Shown: piece by piece, positions 1 to 6,960 of the stretch
How the letters are laid out: every line of letters starts with the position of its first letter
Position numbering within the stretch: the stretch's first letter is position 1
NCBI RefSeq assembly: GCF_014650335.1
Contig: NZ_BMUT01000004.1
Coordinates: forward strand, 372,001-436,000
Direction of reading: 5' to 3'
DNA length: 64,000 nucleotides
DNA from: Streptomyces hiroshimensis
GTDB lineage: Bacteria > Actinomycetota > Actinomycetes > Streptomycetales > Streptomycetaceae
Translations under genes and position numbers: made by a program
Notes under the pieces: generated by a model
Databases searched by the model: none
What the model was told of the DNA's origin: nothing
The model's input: the letters and a program-made list of their open reading frames with translations, nothing else

Positions 1-1614
1 CAGCAGTTCCAGCGCGGCGCGGTAGAGCTCCATGCGGCCGTGCGGGAGATAGCCCTTGCGGGAGCGGTTGAGGGCGCAGATCAGCGCGCACATCAGGGGG
101 TTGGTGGCGAGCATGCCGAGGTCGCGCTTGGTGACGACGGCGGTGGTGAGGGCGTCGCAGAAGTGACGCAGGGGCTCGTGGTGGCGCGCGCCCGCCGCGT
201 CGTGCCAGCGGCCGATGAACGAGATGACGTCGCCGCGGCTCATGGGGAGCAGTTCCAGCTCGGTGAAGCCGGCGTCGGCGAGCCAGCCCTCGCGGACGGC
301 GGAGGGGCGGGTGGTGATGACGTAGCGGGCGTCGGGGTAGGCGGCGAGGAGGTCTTTCACCCAGGTCAGGGTGCGGCGGCGGTCGGCCTCGGGGACCTCG
401 TCCACGCCGTCGATCAGCAGCAGTGCCGTGCCCTCCGTCAGCCTGCGGGTCACCCAGCCCTGGGCGGCGGGCAGTCCGGCGAGCGGGCCCGCGGCCGCGG
501 CCAGGAACTCCTCGGGCTGCGGGAGTTCGCCGCGGCGGATGAGCGTACGGAGGGGGAGGGTGAGCGGCATGCAGCCGCTGAGGTGGCCGAGGCCGGGCGG
601 CAGGTCGCCGCGGGCGGTGATGGTGGCGAGCCACTGCAGCAGCGTCGTCTTGCCGGATCCGGCGGCTCCGCGCAGGAGCACGCGGCGCCGGCCTGCGAGG
701 GCCTCTTCGGCGCGCTTGGGGGAGGGCGTGGAGTTCTCGGGCAGCCACTCCCCCATCGCTCTGGCCTCGGCACCGCCTGCGCCGCGCACCGGACCGCCGC
801 CGGTCAGCTCCAGGCTCAGGTAGGCGGCGTCCAGCGGCCAGGTCTCGCCCTCGCCGTCGGAGAGGGTCAGGCCGATGATCGTCAGCTCGCCGGACTTCTC
901 GACGATGTAGTCGCGCAGGCGCCGCTCGAAGGCCTCGATCTCCAGCTGCCGCGGGGAGGCGAGGGAGCGGGACTCGGGCTTGTGCCCCACGAGCAGGCAC
1001 TCGCTGAGGAACGCGAAGTCCTGCCAGAGCGTGGCGGACGGGGTGACCGTGAGCCGCCCGTGCCGCCAGCCGCCGGGGTCGGCGCAGACCACGCCCGCGA
1101 GCAGGCCGTCCACGAAGACGGCGGCGCCGGACATCCCGGCCCACGGCGAACCGCCGTCGGCGGGCGGCTGCGGGGGCGCGTACTCGCTGTCCAGCACGTG
1201 CCGGCCGCTGAGCAGGTTGCTGCCCGGCTTGAGGGAGCCGACGATCTGCTCGGTGTCGAGCTCGCCGGCCTCGTCGCGCTGGACGTGCGGGAAGCCGACG
1301 GCCTGGGCGCCGGGCCAGACCCTCAGGTCGTAGGCGCGGCCCCAGACGAGGGGTTCGAAGGCTTCGGCGACGCCCTCGGGGACGAGGTCCCGCTCGCCTA
1401 CGAGGAGGGCGACGTCGCAGCGGCGGTTGTCGTCGCGCGCCCAGACCACTTTGCAGCGCACCTGCCCGGCCCCGCCGGGGACGATCACCCGCGGGTTCGC
1501 GCAGTCCCCGACCACGTGTGCGGCCGTCAGCACCAGGTTCGGCGCCAGCAGATAACCGCTGCCCTGGCTCCGTCCGAATACCGCTGCAATGCGTTCCTTC
1601 GCCGGGTGCACCAC
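1..1614 (-). CDS. Trypsin-like protease fused to NACHT NTPase, C-terminus beyond window
   Basis: The minus strand is open from two adjacent GTG codons (1614-1612 and 1611-1609) to the left edge, giving 538 codons; the 3' end lies outside the window. AGGAG lies 3 and 6 bases before the two GTGs, and an in-frame TGA 13 codons upstream bounds the start. Numbering from the second GTG, a trypsin-type triad is visible: His32 in LTAAH, Asp66 in CDVALL and Ser161 in GMSGA. A linker leads to a NACHT domain with Walker A GAAGSGKTT (Lys321), Walker B LLLIDGVDE (Asp401) and the NPLM block at about 504-507. No signal peptide or membrane segment is seen, so it is probably cytosolic. Protease-STAND NTPase fusions recur among bacterial NLR-like immune or cell-death proteins; a defence role here is inference, because the C-terminal sensor part is not visible. 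Confidence 0.85.
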   Translation of the reverse strand, partial: MVHPAKERIAAVFGRSQGSGYLLAPNLVLTAAHVVGDCANPRVIVPGGAGQVRCKVVWARDDNRRCDVALLVGERDLVPEGVAEAFEPLVWGRAYDLRVWPGAQAVGFPHVQRDEAGELDTEQIVGSLKPGSNLLSGRHVLDSEYAPPQPPADGGSPWAGMSGAAVFVDGLLAGVVCADPGGWRHGRLTVTPSATLWQDFAFLSECLLVGHKPESRSLASPRQLEIEAFERRLRDYIVEKSGELTIIGLTLSDGEGETWPLDAAYLSLELTGGGPVRGAGGAEARAMGEWLPENSTPSPKRAEEALAGRRRVLLRGAAGSGKTTLLQWLATITARGDLPPGLGHLSGCMPLTLPLRTLIRRGELPQPEEFLAAAAGPLAGLPAAQGWVTRRLTEGTALLLIDGVDEVPEADRRRTLTWVKDLLAAYPDARYVITTRPSAVREGWLADAGFTELELLPMSRGDVISFIGRWHDAAGARHHEPLRHFCDALTTAVVTKRDLGMLATNPLMCALICALNRSRKGYLPHGRMELYRAALELL

Positions 1615-1802
1615 TGTCTCCTCTGGCTGCGCCTTCCGCCAGTCGACGATACGTCAGGAGGGGGGCGGTGACAGGGGGTTCCGCCGATGCGGAACATGCG
1701 ACCGGCGCCCGCACCCCGGGCGGGGTGCGGGCGCCGGGTGCGAGCGCCGGATACGGACCCGGGGCGCACCCCGGATACGGCTCCGGGTGCGGGCCACGAG
1801 GC

Positions 1803-2798
1803 TTACGCGCGCGCCGTCGCCCGCAGCGCAGCCGTGAACCACTGCGTGGCCGGTTCCATGTCCGGCAGCGCCCAGCCGTTGATCACGGCGATGAGCCGCC
1901 AGTACCGCCCGTAGCGCGGATCGTTGCCGGCCTCCAGCCGCTCCAGCAGCCAGGCCCGGAACTCCGGCCCGTCCTCGCGGCGCGAGACCTCCGCGAGGAC
2001 GGCGGCGAGCTCGTCGACGTACGGCCGGGCCGCAGGGCTGTCCGGTTCGATCCCGGCCTTCCGCGCCTCGGCCGTCCGCTCCTTGATCGCCTCCGCGGCG
2101 CGCTTCGTCCGCTCGCCGTCGGGCCGCCCGGACTCCTGCCAGACCCGCGTCTGGTCCTCGGCCGCCCGGCGGATCCCGGCCCGGAAGTCCTCGTCCTGGA
2201 CGAGCTCGGCGAGCTCCACCCAGGCGTCGAGCTGCTCCTGCGAGGGGTCCTCCGGCAGTTCGGGCATGCCGCCTCGCATCGAGGCGAGGAAGTCCGGGTC
2301 GACGTCCAGGCCCTCGAAGGCGCTGTCGATGAATTCGTTGATCAGGCGGCGTCGTTCCTGATCGGACAGGGTTGCGAGCTTGTGCATGAGTTCCAACTCC
2401 TCGGGTGTCGAACCGCGCCCGGCCACCGCGCGCAGCACGGCCTGACGCAACCGCAAGGTGCGGATCTGCACGTCCAGGGCCTCGGCGTGGACGGCCGCGA
2501 CCTCGGGGACGGTGATCTCCCGCTCCAGCACCTGCCGGATGACGGGAAGCCCCACGCCGAGATCGCGCAGCGTCCGCACGAGGCCGAGGCGCGCGAGCGC
2601 GTCGGGGCCGTAGAGGCGGTAGCCGGCGGGTGTGCGGTCGGTCGGCGGCACCACGCCCGTGTCGGACCAGAACCGGATGGTCCTGACGGTCAGCCCGGTC
2701 AGCCGGGCCAGCTCCCCGATCGAGTGCAGAGAATGCGGGGAGCCCAGGGAGCCCGGCGAGTCCGGGGAGTCCGAGGAGTACGCGGTGTCGTCGTCCAT
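1803..2798 (-). CDS. MerR-family transcriptional regulator, 331 aa
   Basis: The protein has a MerR winged helix-turn-helix at about residues 25-95 (IGELARLTGLTVRTIRFW, then the PAGYRLYG wing), followed by a helical dimerisation segment. A long C-terminal region of about 220 residues is not one I recognise; it is charged and helical and has no cysteine cluster, so it does not look like a metal sensor. The ATG at 2798 is chosen because GAGGG precedes it and the promoter at 2806-2836 would be overrun by longer starts. That promoter has the 19-bp spacer of MerR targets and starts transcription near this ATG, so autoregulation is likely. The neighbouring genes do not indicate its ligand. Confidence 0.85.
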   Translation of the reverse strand: MDDDTAYSSDSPDSPGSLGSPHSLHSIGELARLTGLTVRTIRFWSDTGVVPPTDRTPAGYRLYGPDALARLGLVRTLRDLGVGLPVIRQVLEREITVPEVAAVHAEALDVQIRTLRLRQAVLRAVAGRGSTPEELELMHKLATLSDQERRRLINEFIDSAFEGLDVDPDFLASMRGGMPELPEDPSQEQLDAWVELAELVQDEDFRAGIRRAAEDQTRVWQESGRPDGERTKRAAEAIKERTAEARKAGIEPDSPAARPYVDELAAVLAEVSRREDGPEFRAWLLERLEAGNDPRYGRYWRLIAVINGWALPDMEPATQWFTAALRATARA

Positions 2799-2805
2799 GT
2801 CCCTC

Positions 2806-2836
2806 ACCTTGGAGTCTCCGGTCGGTGGAGAGTCAA
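2806..2836 (-). promoter_or_regulatory. MerR-type promoter and operator with 19-bp spacer
   Basis: On the minus strand a -35 TTGACT (2831-2836) and a -10 CAAGGT (2806-2811) are separated by exactly 19 bp. The spacer carries the imperfect dyad AGTCTCC-N7-GGAGAGT (one mismatch). An overlong 19-20 bp spacer with a central dyad is the hallmark of promoters activated by MerR proteins. The -10 ends 8 bp before the regulator ATG, so the transcript would be nearly leaderless. Confidence 0.65.
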
Positions 2837-2974
2837 CACCGGATGCGCGGGCCTGTGGGTACCGGGCGCGCCGCCGCATTCGTCCCGGTACGGCACACGC
2901 CACAAATGAGACAAAAAGGGAGAATTATGCGCCAGACTTGGCCGCGCATCACCCCCCCATCCCCGGGAGTTCCC

Positions 2975-3211
2975 ATGACACCCTCCGCCAAGGCCGCCAC
3001 GGCGGCCGCCACCGCCACGCTCCTCGCGGCCGCGGGCGGCGCCGCCACCGCCGACAGCGTCGCGGTCGGCCACGCCGACAAGTCCGCCGGCGTCATCACG
3101 GGCAACACGATCCAGATCCCCATCCGTGTGCCCATCACACTGTGTTCTCTCCCCATCAACGTCATCGGCCTGCTCAACACGGCCACCGGCAACGTCTGCA
3201 TCAGCGACTGA
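2975..3211 (+). CDS. Short chaplin-like secreted peptide, 78 aa
   Basis: A Sec signal peptide (Lys6, then an Ala-rich core ending near AATA) is followed by one chaplin-like domain: GVITGNTIQIPIRVPITLC, then INVIGLLN, ending in GNVCISD. The two cysteines flank the central strand as in short chaplins, which assemble into amyloid films on aerial hyphae and spores. ATG 2975 has GGGAG five bases upstream. An in-frame ATG at 2927, also preceded by GGGAG, would add 16 residues before the signal peptide; I prefer 2975 because it gives a compact signal sequence. The family call rests on the spacing and the VxGxxN-like segments. Surface assembly is inferred from the family. Confidence 0.75.
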   Translation: MTPSAKAATAAATATLLAAAGGAATADSVAVGHADKSAGVITGNTIQIPIRVPITLCSLPINVIGLLNTATGNVCISD

Positions 3212-3367
3212 CCCTCGGCCCCACCCGGCTCGTCCAGGCCCCCTACGGGGTGACCCCGGGCAGGCCCCTGAGGCCGGGTGGGCAGCGTCTCGTCCGAGTG
3301 AACGATGATCGGACAGCGAGCGGAACGGATCCTGGTAGCGACCCCTGAGGGAAGCGAAAGGATCACC

Positions 3368-3880
3368 ATGGCAACGCGCAGGAAGCCGCTCGCCGAAGGC
3401 CGCGCCGAAGGCCCCGTCGAAGGCCTGAACCACCCGGGCATCCAGCGGGCGTTACGCAACACCAAGCGGCTCATAGCCTGCTTCGTCGGCCTCAGCGTGG
3501 GCACCCTCGCCGCCGTCGTCCTGCTGCGCAACCACCACGACATCGTGACCGACGCCGTCTGGGTCCGGACGAGCATCGTCGTCGCGGCGTCACTGCTCAT
3601 GGCCTCCTGGGCCGCCAAGACGGCCCGCGGCCACGGCCGGTCGTACACCCGGCTGCGCTTTTCCTCGGTGGGCATGACGGTGGCGATCGCCGTCATCGTC
3701 GCGCTGCCCGGCGCGTTCCCGACATGGCTGAAGGTGGAGCAGGCCGCGTGCGGAGTTCTACTGCTCGGCGTCCTCTTGGCCGTGAACGGCAAGCAGATGC
3801 GCTCGGTATTCGCCAAACCCGGGATCCAGCGTCAACGGCCCCGTCCGGAGACGGGGCCGCTTCCCGGTGACGGCCGCTAG
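3368..3880 (+). CDS. Four-helix membrane protein of unknown function, 170 aa
   Basis: I do not recognise a family. The hydrophobic pattern suggests four transmembrane helices: about residues 37-55, 67-82, 98-116 and 121-140, after a charged cytoplasmic N-terminus rich in Arg and Glu. The C-terminal tail is basic and Pro-rich. ATG 3368 follows an AAGGA sequence at normal spacing. The gene is convergent with the ricin-lectin gene, and the two TAG stops share the same CTAG tetranucleotide (3877-3880). The last codons contain the terminator hairpin at 3836-3859. Its job is unknown. Confidence 0.7.
   Translation: MATRRKPLAEGRAEGPVEGLNHPGIQRALRNTKRLIACFVGLSVGTLAAVVLLRNHHDIVTDAVWVRTSIVVAASLLMASWAAKTARGHGRSYTRLRFSSVGMTVAIAVIVALPGAFPTWLKVEQAACGVLLLGVLLAVNGKQMRSVFAKPGIQRQRPRPETGPLPGDGR
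3836..3859. terminator. Hairpin inside the convergent gene ends
   Basis: A perfect 10-bp stem, CGGCCCCGTC paired with GACGGGGCCG around a CGGA loop. It lies in the last 15 codons of the plus-strand membrane protein and 18 bases past the stop of the minus-strand lectin gene, so it can serve both transcripts. There is no U-tract, as is usual in streptomycetes. Confidence 0.6.
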
Positions 3881-4455
3881 TCCATATAGAAGCGCTGATT
3901 GGCGGCGCTCGTGCACTTCCACAGGATGAGGCGGGCCCCGTTGCCCTTGCCGGCACCTGCCACGTCCAGGCACATGGTGCCCACGTGGATCTCCCACGTG
4001 TCGCTGCCGTCGCCGAGTATGCGGCGTACCGGATTCCAGGCCTGGTTCAGCCCGTTCTTACAGGGCCACTGAATGACGTGGCGGCCCTGCTTGATGTCCT
4101 TGCCGTCGAGACACTTGTTGCTCGACTCGGACTTCACCCAGTACCGGGGCCCGTTCGTCAGGAAATTCCAGCGCTGGTTGTCCTGACGCGCACAGGTCCA
4201 CTGGTCGATCAACGCGCTGGTGCTGTTGTCCCAGCCGTGCACGGTGACGCACTTGTCGGGCGCGTGGGCCGGCCTGAGGTAATGCACGCCGGGGATGGGC
4301 AGGCCCGCCGCGGTGGCCGCCGAGGCCGGCGTCGCCGAGGCGGCGGGCGCCGTCGCGCCCAGCGTGCTCGCCACGGCCAGTACGCTGCCGGCCAGGAGAA
4401 CCCTGCTCTTGTTAACTGTTTCCCTCCCTTCCGAGGAACCGCGGAACCTAGGCAC
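3877..4455 (-). CDS. Secreted ricin-type beta-trefoil lectin protein (distal copy)
   Basis: A signal peptide (NKSRVLLAGSVLAVAS to PAASA) is followed by a ricin-B-like trefoil with repeated CxTVHGxx, DQWTC, NQRW, NKCLDGK and CLDVAGAGKGNGARLILWKC elements. These are the Q-x-W and cysteine pairs of sugar-binding ricin domains. No catalytic domain is attached. Start choice is a problem: the ideal position after GGGAGGGAAACA is GTT, which is not a normal start. The listed GTG at 4455 overlaps the upstream lectin gene by 8 bp and has a poor ribosome site. The product is 192 residues from that GTG, or about 173 if initiation is near the GTT. It pairs with the upstream lectin gene as a divergent duplicate. 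Confidence 0.75.
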   Translation of the reverse strand: MPRFRGSSEGRETVNKSRVLLAGSVLAVASTLGATAPAASATPASAATAAGLPIPGVHYLRPAHAPDKCVTVHGWDNSTSALIDQWTCARQDNQRWNFLTNGPRYWVKSESSNKCLDGKDIKQGRHVIQWPCKNGLNQAWNPVRRILGDGSDTWEIHVGTMCLDVAGAGKGNGARLILWKCTSAANQRFYMD

Positions 4456-5011
4456 GGACCATCTCGAACTGCTGGTTGGCGACGCTCTTGCAATTCCAGA
4501 GGATCAGCTGCGTGTTGTTCTGCTGGGATGCGCCCGGGACGTCCAGGCACTTCTGTGACGCGTGCTTGGGCTTGAGCGCCACCGTGCCCGTGAGGTTCCT
4601 GACGTGGAAGACCTGGTTGTCACGGCCGTTGCAGTCCCACGTGATGATCTTGGCCCCGTTGTCCTTGCTTCCGCCCTGCACGTCCAGGCACTTCCCGCCG
4701 TGCTCGGAGATGACGTAGGACACTCCCCACTGGGAGGTGCTCAGCACCTTCCAGCGCTGATTCGCCTGCCCCACGCAGTCGTACTGGTCGACCGCCGCGC
4801 CCCTGGCGGTGTTCGCGCCGTGGACGGTCATGCACTTCTTGCTGTGCTTGGCCTTGAAGTACCAGACGCCTCCGTCACGCGCCTCCGCCGACGCCGGTGC
4901 GGCCGACGACGACGGCCGGTGCGCGGCCTCCGCCGCCGGTGCGAGCGCCAGGCCGGTGCCCAGGGCGGCCGATGCCGCCGCCAGCGCGGCCCGCTTGCCG
5001 ATGAGATTCAC
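4448..5011 (-). CDS. Secreted ricin-type beta-trefoil lectin protein (proximal copy)
   Basis: This is a 187-residue exported protein. The GTG at 5011 has GGGGGAA eight bases upstream and opens a signal peptide ending near PAAEAA. The mature part is a single ricin-like trefoil with CMTVHGANTARGAAVDQYDC, NQRWKV, GKCLDVQGGSKDNGAKII and QLILWNCKSVANQQF. The repeated CLDV and NQ-W/F elements support carbohydrate binding; the sugar cannot be predicted. The stop codon lies inside the next lectin gene, so the two are almost certainly co-transcribed. The duplicates keep motif order but differ widely in sequence, so the duplication is old. Confidence 0.8.
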   Translation of the reverse strand: MNLIGKRAALAAASAALGTGLALAPAAEAAHRPSSSAAPASAEARDGGVWYFKAKHSKKCMTVHGANTARGAAVDQYDCVGQANQRWKVLSTSQWGVSYVISEHGGKCLDVQGGSKDNGAKIITWDCNGRDNQVFHVRNLTGTVALKPKHASQKCLDVPGASQQNNTQLILWNCKSVANQQFEMVRA

Positions 5012-5164
5012 AGGCGTTTCCCCCGTTGCTGGGTTGCTGGATTTCCCACGCCTGGAAACTACGCAGTCGCAGGTCACAGCGCGTCCAGCAACGGCTGTAT
5101 GTCCGCCGTCAACCTCGGCGGTACGCCGGGGCCGCCTGCAACCGGCGCGGTATCACGCGTCCGT

Positions 5165-5641
5165 CTACGCCCCGTTCCCCCAGCGGCTCGCCCTGTTCGC
5201 CTCCGCCACCTTGGCGTGCAGCTGCTCGGCCTCCGTGGCGGGGCGCAGCAGAGCCGGTTCCGCCTCCCACGCTTCGCCTCCGGCGGGCGGACGCAGGCGC
5301 AGGCGGGGGCCTTCCGCGGCTACGACCTGGGCCAGTCTTCCGCCGCGCGTGTCCACGACGAACGCCCCGACGGCGGGCGTAACGCGGTCCGCGCGCGTGG
5401 AGCACGTGCAGGTGGTCAGGGAGTGCCTGGGCCTGAGGTCGATCCCGTGGGCGGTCGCCCAGACGTAGATGCCGCACGCGCCGGGCTTCTCGTGGACCGG
5501 GGGCGCCTCCGGCGCGGCGGGCACAGCGGGCGCGGCAGGCGCGGCAGGCGCGGCAGGCGCCGAGGCTGCGGGTTCCTGGGTGGTGGCCGGTTCGCGGCCG
5601 ATCCTCAGCCAGGCGGTCAGGCGGCGGATAGTGTTGCGCAT
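5165..5641 (-). CDS. Conserved-looking small protein with Ala/Pro linker, 158 aa
   Basis: ATG 5641 has GGAG seven bases upstream. Residues 1-17 are basic, 20-50 form an Ala/Pro linker encoded partly by three copies of a 9-bp unit (GGCGCGGCA, 5529-5555), and the rest is a compact domain. It includes VDTRGGRLAQVV and RLRLRPPAGGEAWEAEPALLRP, a pattern I associate with short streptomycete proteins found beside helix-turn-helix regulators, but I cannot name a function. Six residues before the linker end, a CGIY-CTC cysteine set is visible. No signal peptide or membrane helix is seen. The remnant regulator at 5785-6024 lies just upstream, which fits that association. Confidence 0.6.
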   Translation of the reverse strand: MRNTIRRLTAWLRIGREPATTQEPAASAPAAPAAPAAPAVPAAPEAPPVHEKPGACGIYVWATAHGIDLRPRHSLTTCTCSTRADRVTPAVGAFVVDTRGGRLAQVVAAEGPRLRLRPPAGGEAWEAEPALLRPATEAEQLHAKVAEANRASRWGNGA

Positions 5642-5784
5642 GTCGACGCTCCTACGTGGCGTTGGCCATGCCCCCGGGCCGTTCGCGCGGCCGCGGGGGT
5701 CTTCCGACCACCACAGAGTGGCGACACAACAAGGCCGGAACTACCAGGAGTTGCTGATAGCCCCGGCCACGGCCTAGCCGCGCG

Positions 5785-6024
5785 TCACCGCTCCAGCCAG
5801 GCCCCGTAGTTGCTGAACGTCTCCGGCATCCGCCGCCTCGCCGACTCCAGCCCCGCGAACGTCTCCCGCACCGTCGGGTGGTAGCGCGTCTGCTGCGGCG
5901 CCACCTTCCGGGCCAGCTGCAGGTTCCTGAAGGCCGCTTCCGTACGACCGGTCCACAGCTCGGCCCGTGCGACCTCGGTGTAGTGGTGGGCCCGGCGGGA
6001 CGGCGGCCAGGCGGCCGGGATCAT
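5785..6024 (-). pseudogene. 3' remnant of an XRE-type regulator with helical C-terminal domain
   Basis: A 79-codon stretch from ATG 6024 to TGA 5785 resembles only the C-terminus of the large streptomycete helix-turn-helix regulators. It has the PPSRRAHHYTEVARAEL helix, RNLQLARKVAPQQTRYHPT and RETFAGLESARRR, ending in YGAWLER. The N-terminal DNA-binding domain is absent: upstream codons in this frame are low-complexity and unlike the family. No good ribosome site precedes the ATG. I read it as a truncated gene, perhaps cut when the toxin-antitoxin unit arrived. A short expressed protein cannot be excluded. Confidence 0.5.
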
Positions 6025-6252
6025 CGTCACCCATGGCCCCCTTCTTCGCCCGACCCGCCGGGGCGTCCTCCGACGCCCCGGAGTGACATCGAATGGACCC
6101 CGCCCACGACAGCAAAGCCCTGACAGCCGTCCGCGCTCTCCCCCGACCACCCCTACGCCGCACTCGTCCGCAACAACGTGGGCCACCTGCACCCCGCCCT
6201 CCGCCGGGCACCCCCGGAGCTTCGGGCCTGCGCGGCACTCCACACACACTGC

Positions 6253-6268
6253 TAGCAATTGCTACACT
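6253..6268 (+). promoter_or_regulatory. Toxin-antitoxin operator over a leaderless promoter
   Basis: A perfect 12-bp palindrome TAGCAATTGCTA (6253-6264) overlaps a -10 hexamer TACACT (6263-6268). The antitoxin ATG lies at 6275, where transcription would start, so the mRNA is probably leaderless. No good -35 is visible. Ribbon-helix-helix antitoxins typically bind such palindromes to repress their own operon. Confidence 0.6.
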
Positions 6269-6274
6269 GCAGGT

Positions 6275-6499
6275 ATGGCGACTGAACTGAAGCAGCTGAA
6301 CGTCAGAGTCAAACCGCGTACGCACGAGCTCCTCAAGGCCCGCGCAGACCGCAACGGCGTGACTGTGCAGGCATACGTCTCGGGACTCGTCGAGAGCGAT
6401 GTCGACCCCGTCCGCGACTCGTTCGTCTCCGGCCTCGTCGACGACATGACCGAGTTCCTGGCAGAGTTCGAGGAGACCTTCGAGGCGGGTAACCGCTGA
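6275..6499 (+). CDS. Ribbon-helix-helix antitoxin, 74 aa
   Basis: The N-terminal segment LKQLNVRVKPRTHELLKARA followed by GVTVQAYV fits a ribbon-helix-helix fold: a beta-strand with alternating residues, then two helices. The acidic C-terminal half (DDMTEFLAEFEETFEAG) is the kind of tail that wraps and neutralises a toxin. The ATG at 6275 lies 7 bp after a -10 box with no ribosome site, so translation is likely leaderless. The stop TGA shares one base with the toxin ATG (TGATG). Function as antitoxin is inferred from fold, size, operator and the downstream gene. Confidence 0.75.
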   Translation: MATELKQLNVRVKPRTHELLKARADRNGVTVQAYVSGLVESDVDPVRDSFVSGLVDDMTEFLAEFEETFEAGNR

Positions 6500-6882
6500 T
6501 GTTCCTACGGATCGACGCCCGCTGGATCGAGGACGCGCTCCAGCAGTTCGAGCAGCAGTCGGGACTCGAGATCGGCATCGACGACTGGGGCGCGCTCGCA
6601 ACCACCGTCTACCGGCACGCCTACGAACTGCACGCAGGCGAACCCTTCTACGTCGAGACCCCTGTCCGCGCAGCGGTCCTGCTCCAGACATTCGTCGCCC
6701 TGCAACCCTTGGCGGACTACAACGGCCTGGTCGGCAGCACTTTAGCGGTCCGGTACATGCGCGAGTCCGGCGAGCCGGTCAAACCTCCTGCGGGCGGCAT
6801 GACCAAGCTGGTAGCCGGCATCCGCGAGAACAGGCTGACCCTGCGGGCAACGGCGGCACTGCTTCGCTCCTGGGTCGCATAG
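6499..6882 (+). CDS. Fic/Doc-like toxin with a lost catalytic motif, 127 aa
   Basis: Size, helical layout and position match the toxin half of streptomycete Fic-family toxin-antitoxin pairs: an N-terminal MFLRIDARWIEDAL helix, then RHAYELHAGEPFY and RAAVLLQTFVAL. Where active Doc and Fic proteins carry HPFxDGN-R/K, this protein reads QPLADYNGLVGS: the catalytic His is Gln, and the Gly-Asn-Lys/Arg anion site is changed. It therefore may not be an AMP-transferase or kinase of the usual type. The ATG overlaps the antitoxin stop by one base. A toxin role is inferred from context and remote similarity. Confidence 0.65.
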   Translation: MFLRIDARWIEDALQQFEQQSGLEIGIDDWGALATTVYRHAYELHAGEPFYVETPVRAAVLLQTFVALQPLADYNGLVGSTLAVRYMRESGEPVKPPAGGMTKLVAGIRENRLTLRATAALLRSWVA

Positions 6883-6927
6883 CGACCTCGGGCGACGCCC
6901 GCATCACGACCTACAGCCAGCCCAGCG

Positions 6928-6956
6928 CGAACGCCCCCCGCTCAGGGGGCCGTTCG
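6928..6956. terminator. Hairpin between toxin gene and convergent small gene
   Basis: CGAACG and CCCCC pair with GGGGG and CGTTCG around GCTCA, with one C-C mismatch. It lies 46 bp after the toxin stop and 5 bp past the stop of the minus-strand gene, so it can end both transcripts. Confidence 0.65.
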
Positions 6957-6960
6957 TACG

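Noticed and set aside
40-1671. Plus-strand frame of 543 codons at the left edge
   Set aside because: It is the antisense of the protease-NACHT gene, whose catalytic and nucleotide-binding motifs are all on the minus strand.
6083-6274. N-terminal extension of the antitoxin frame
   Set aside because: The upstream codons are Pro/Thr/Ser-rich and cross the promoter and operator; ATG 6275 gives the standard fold.
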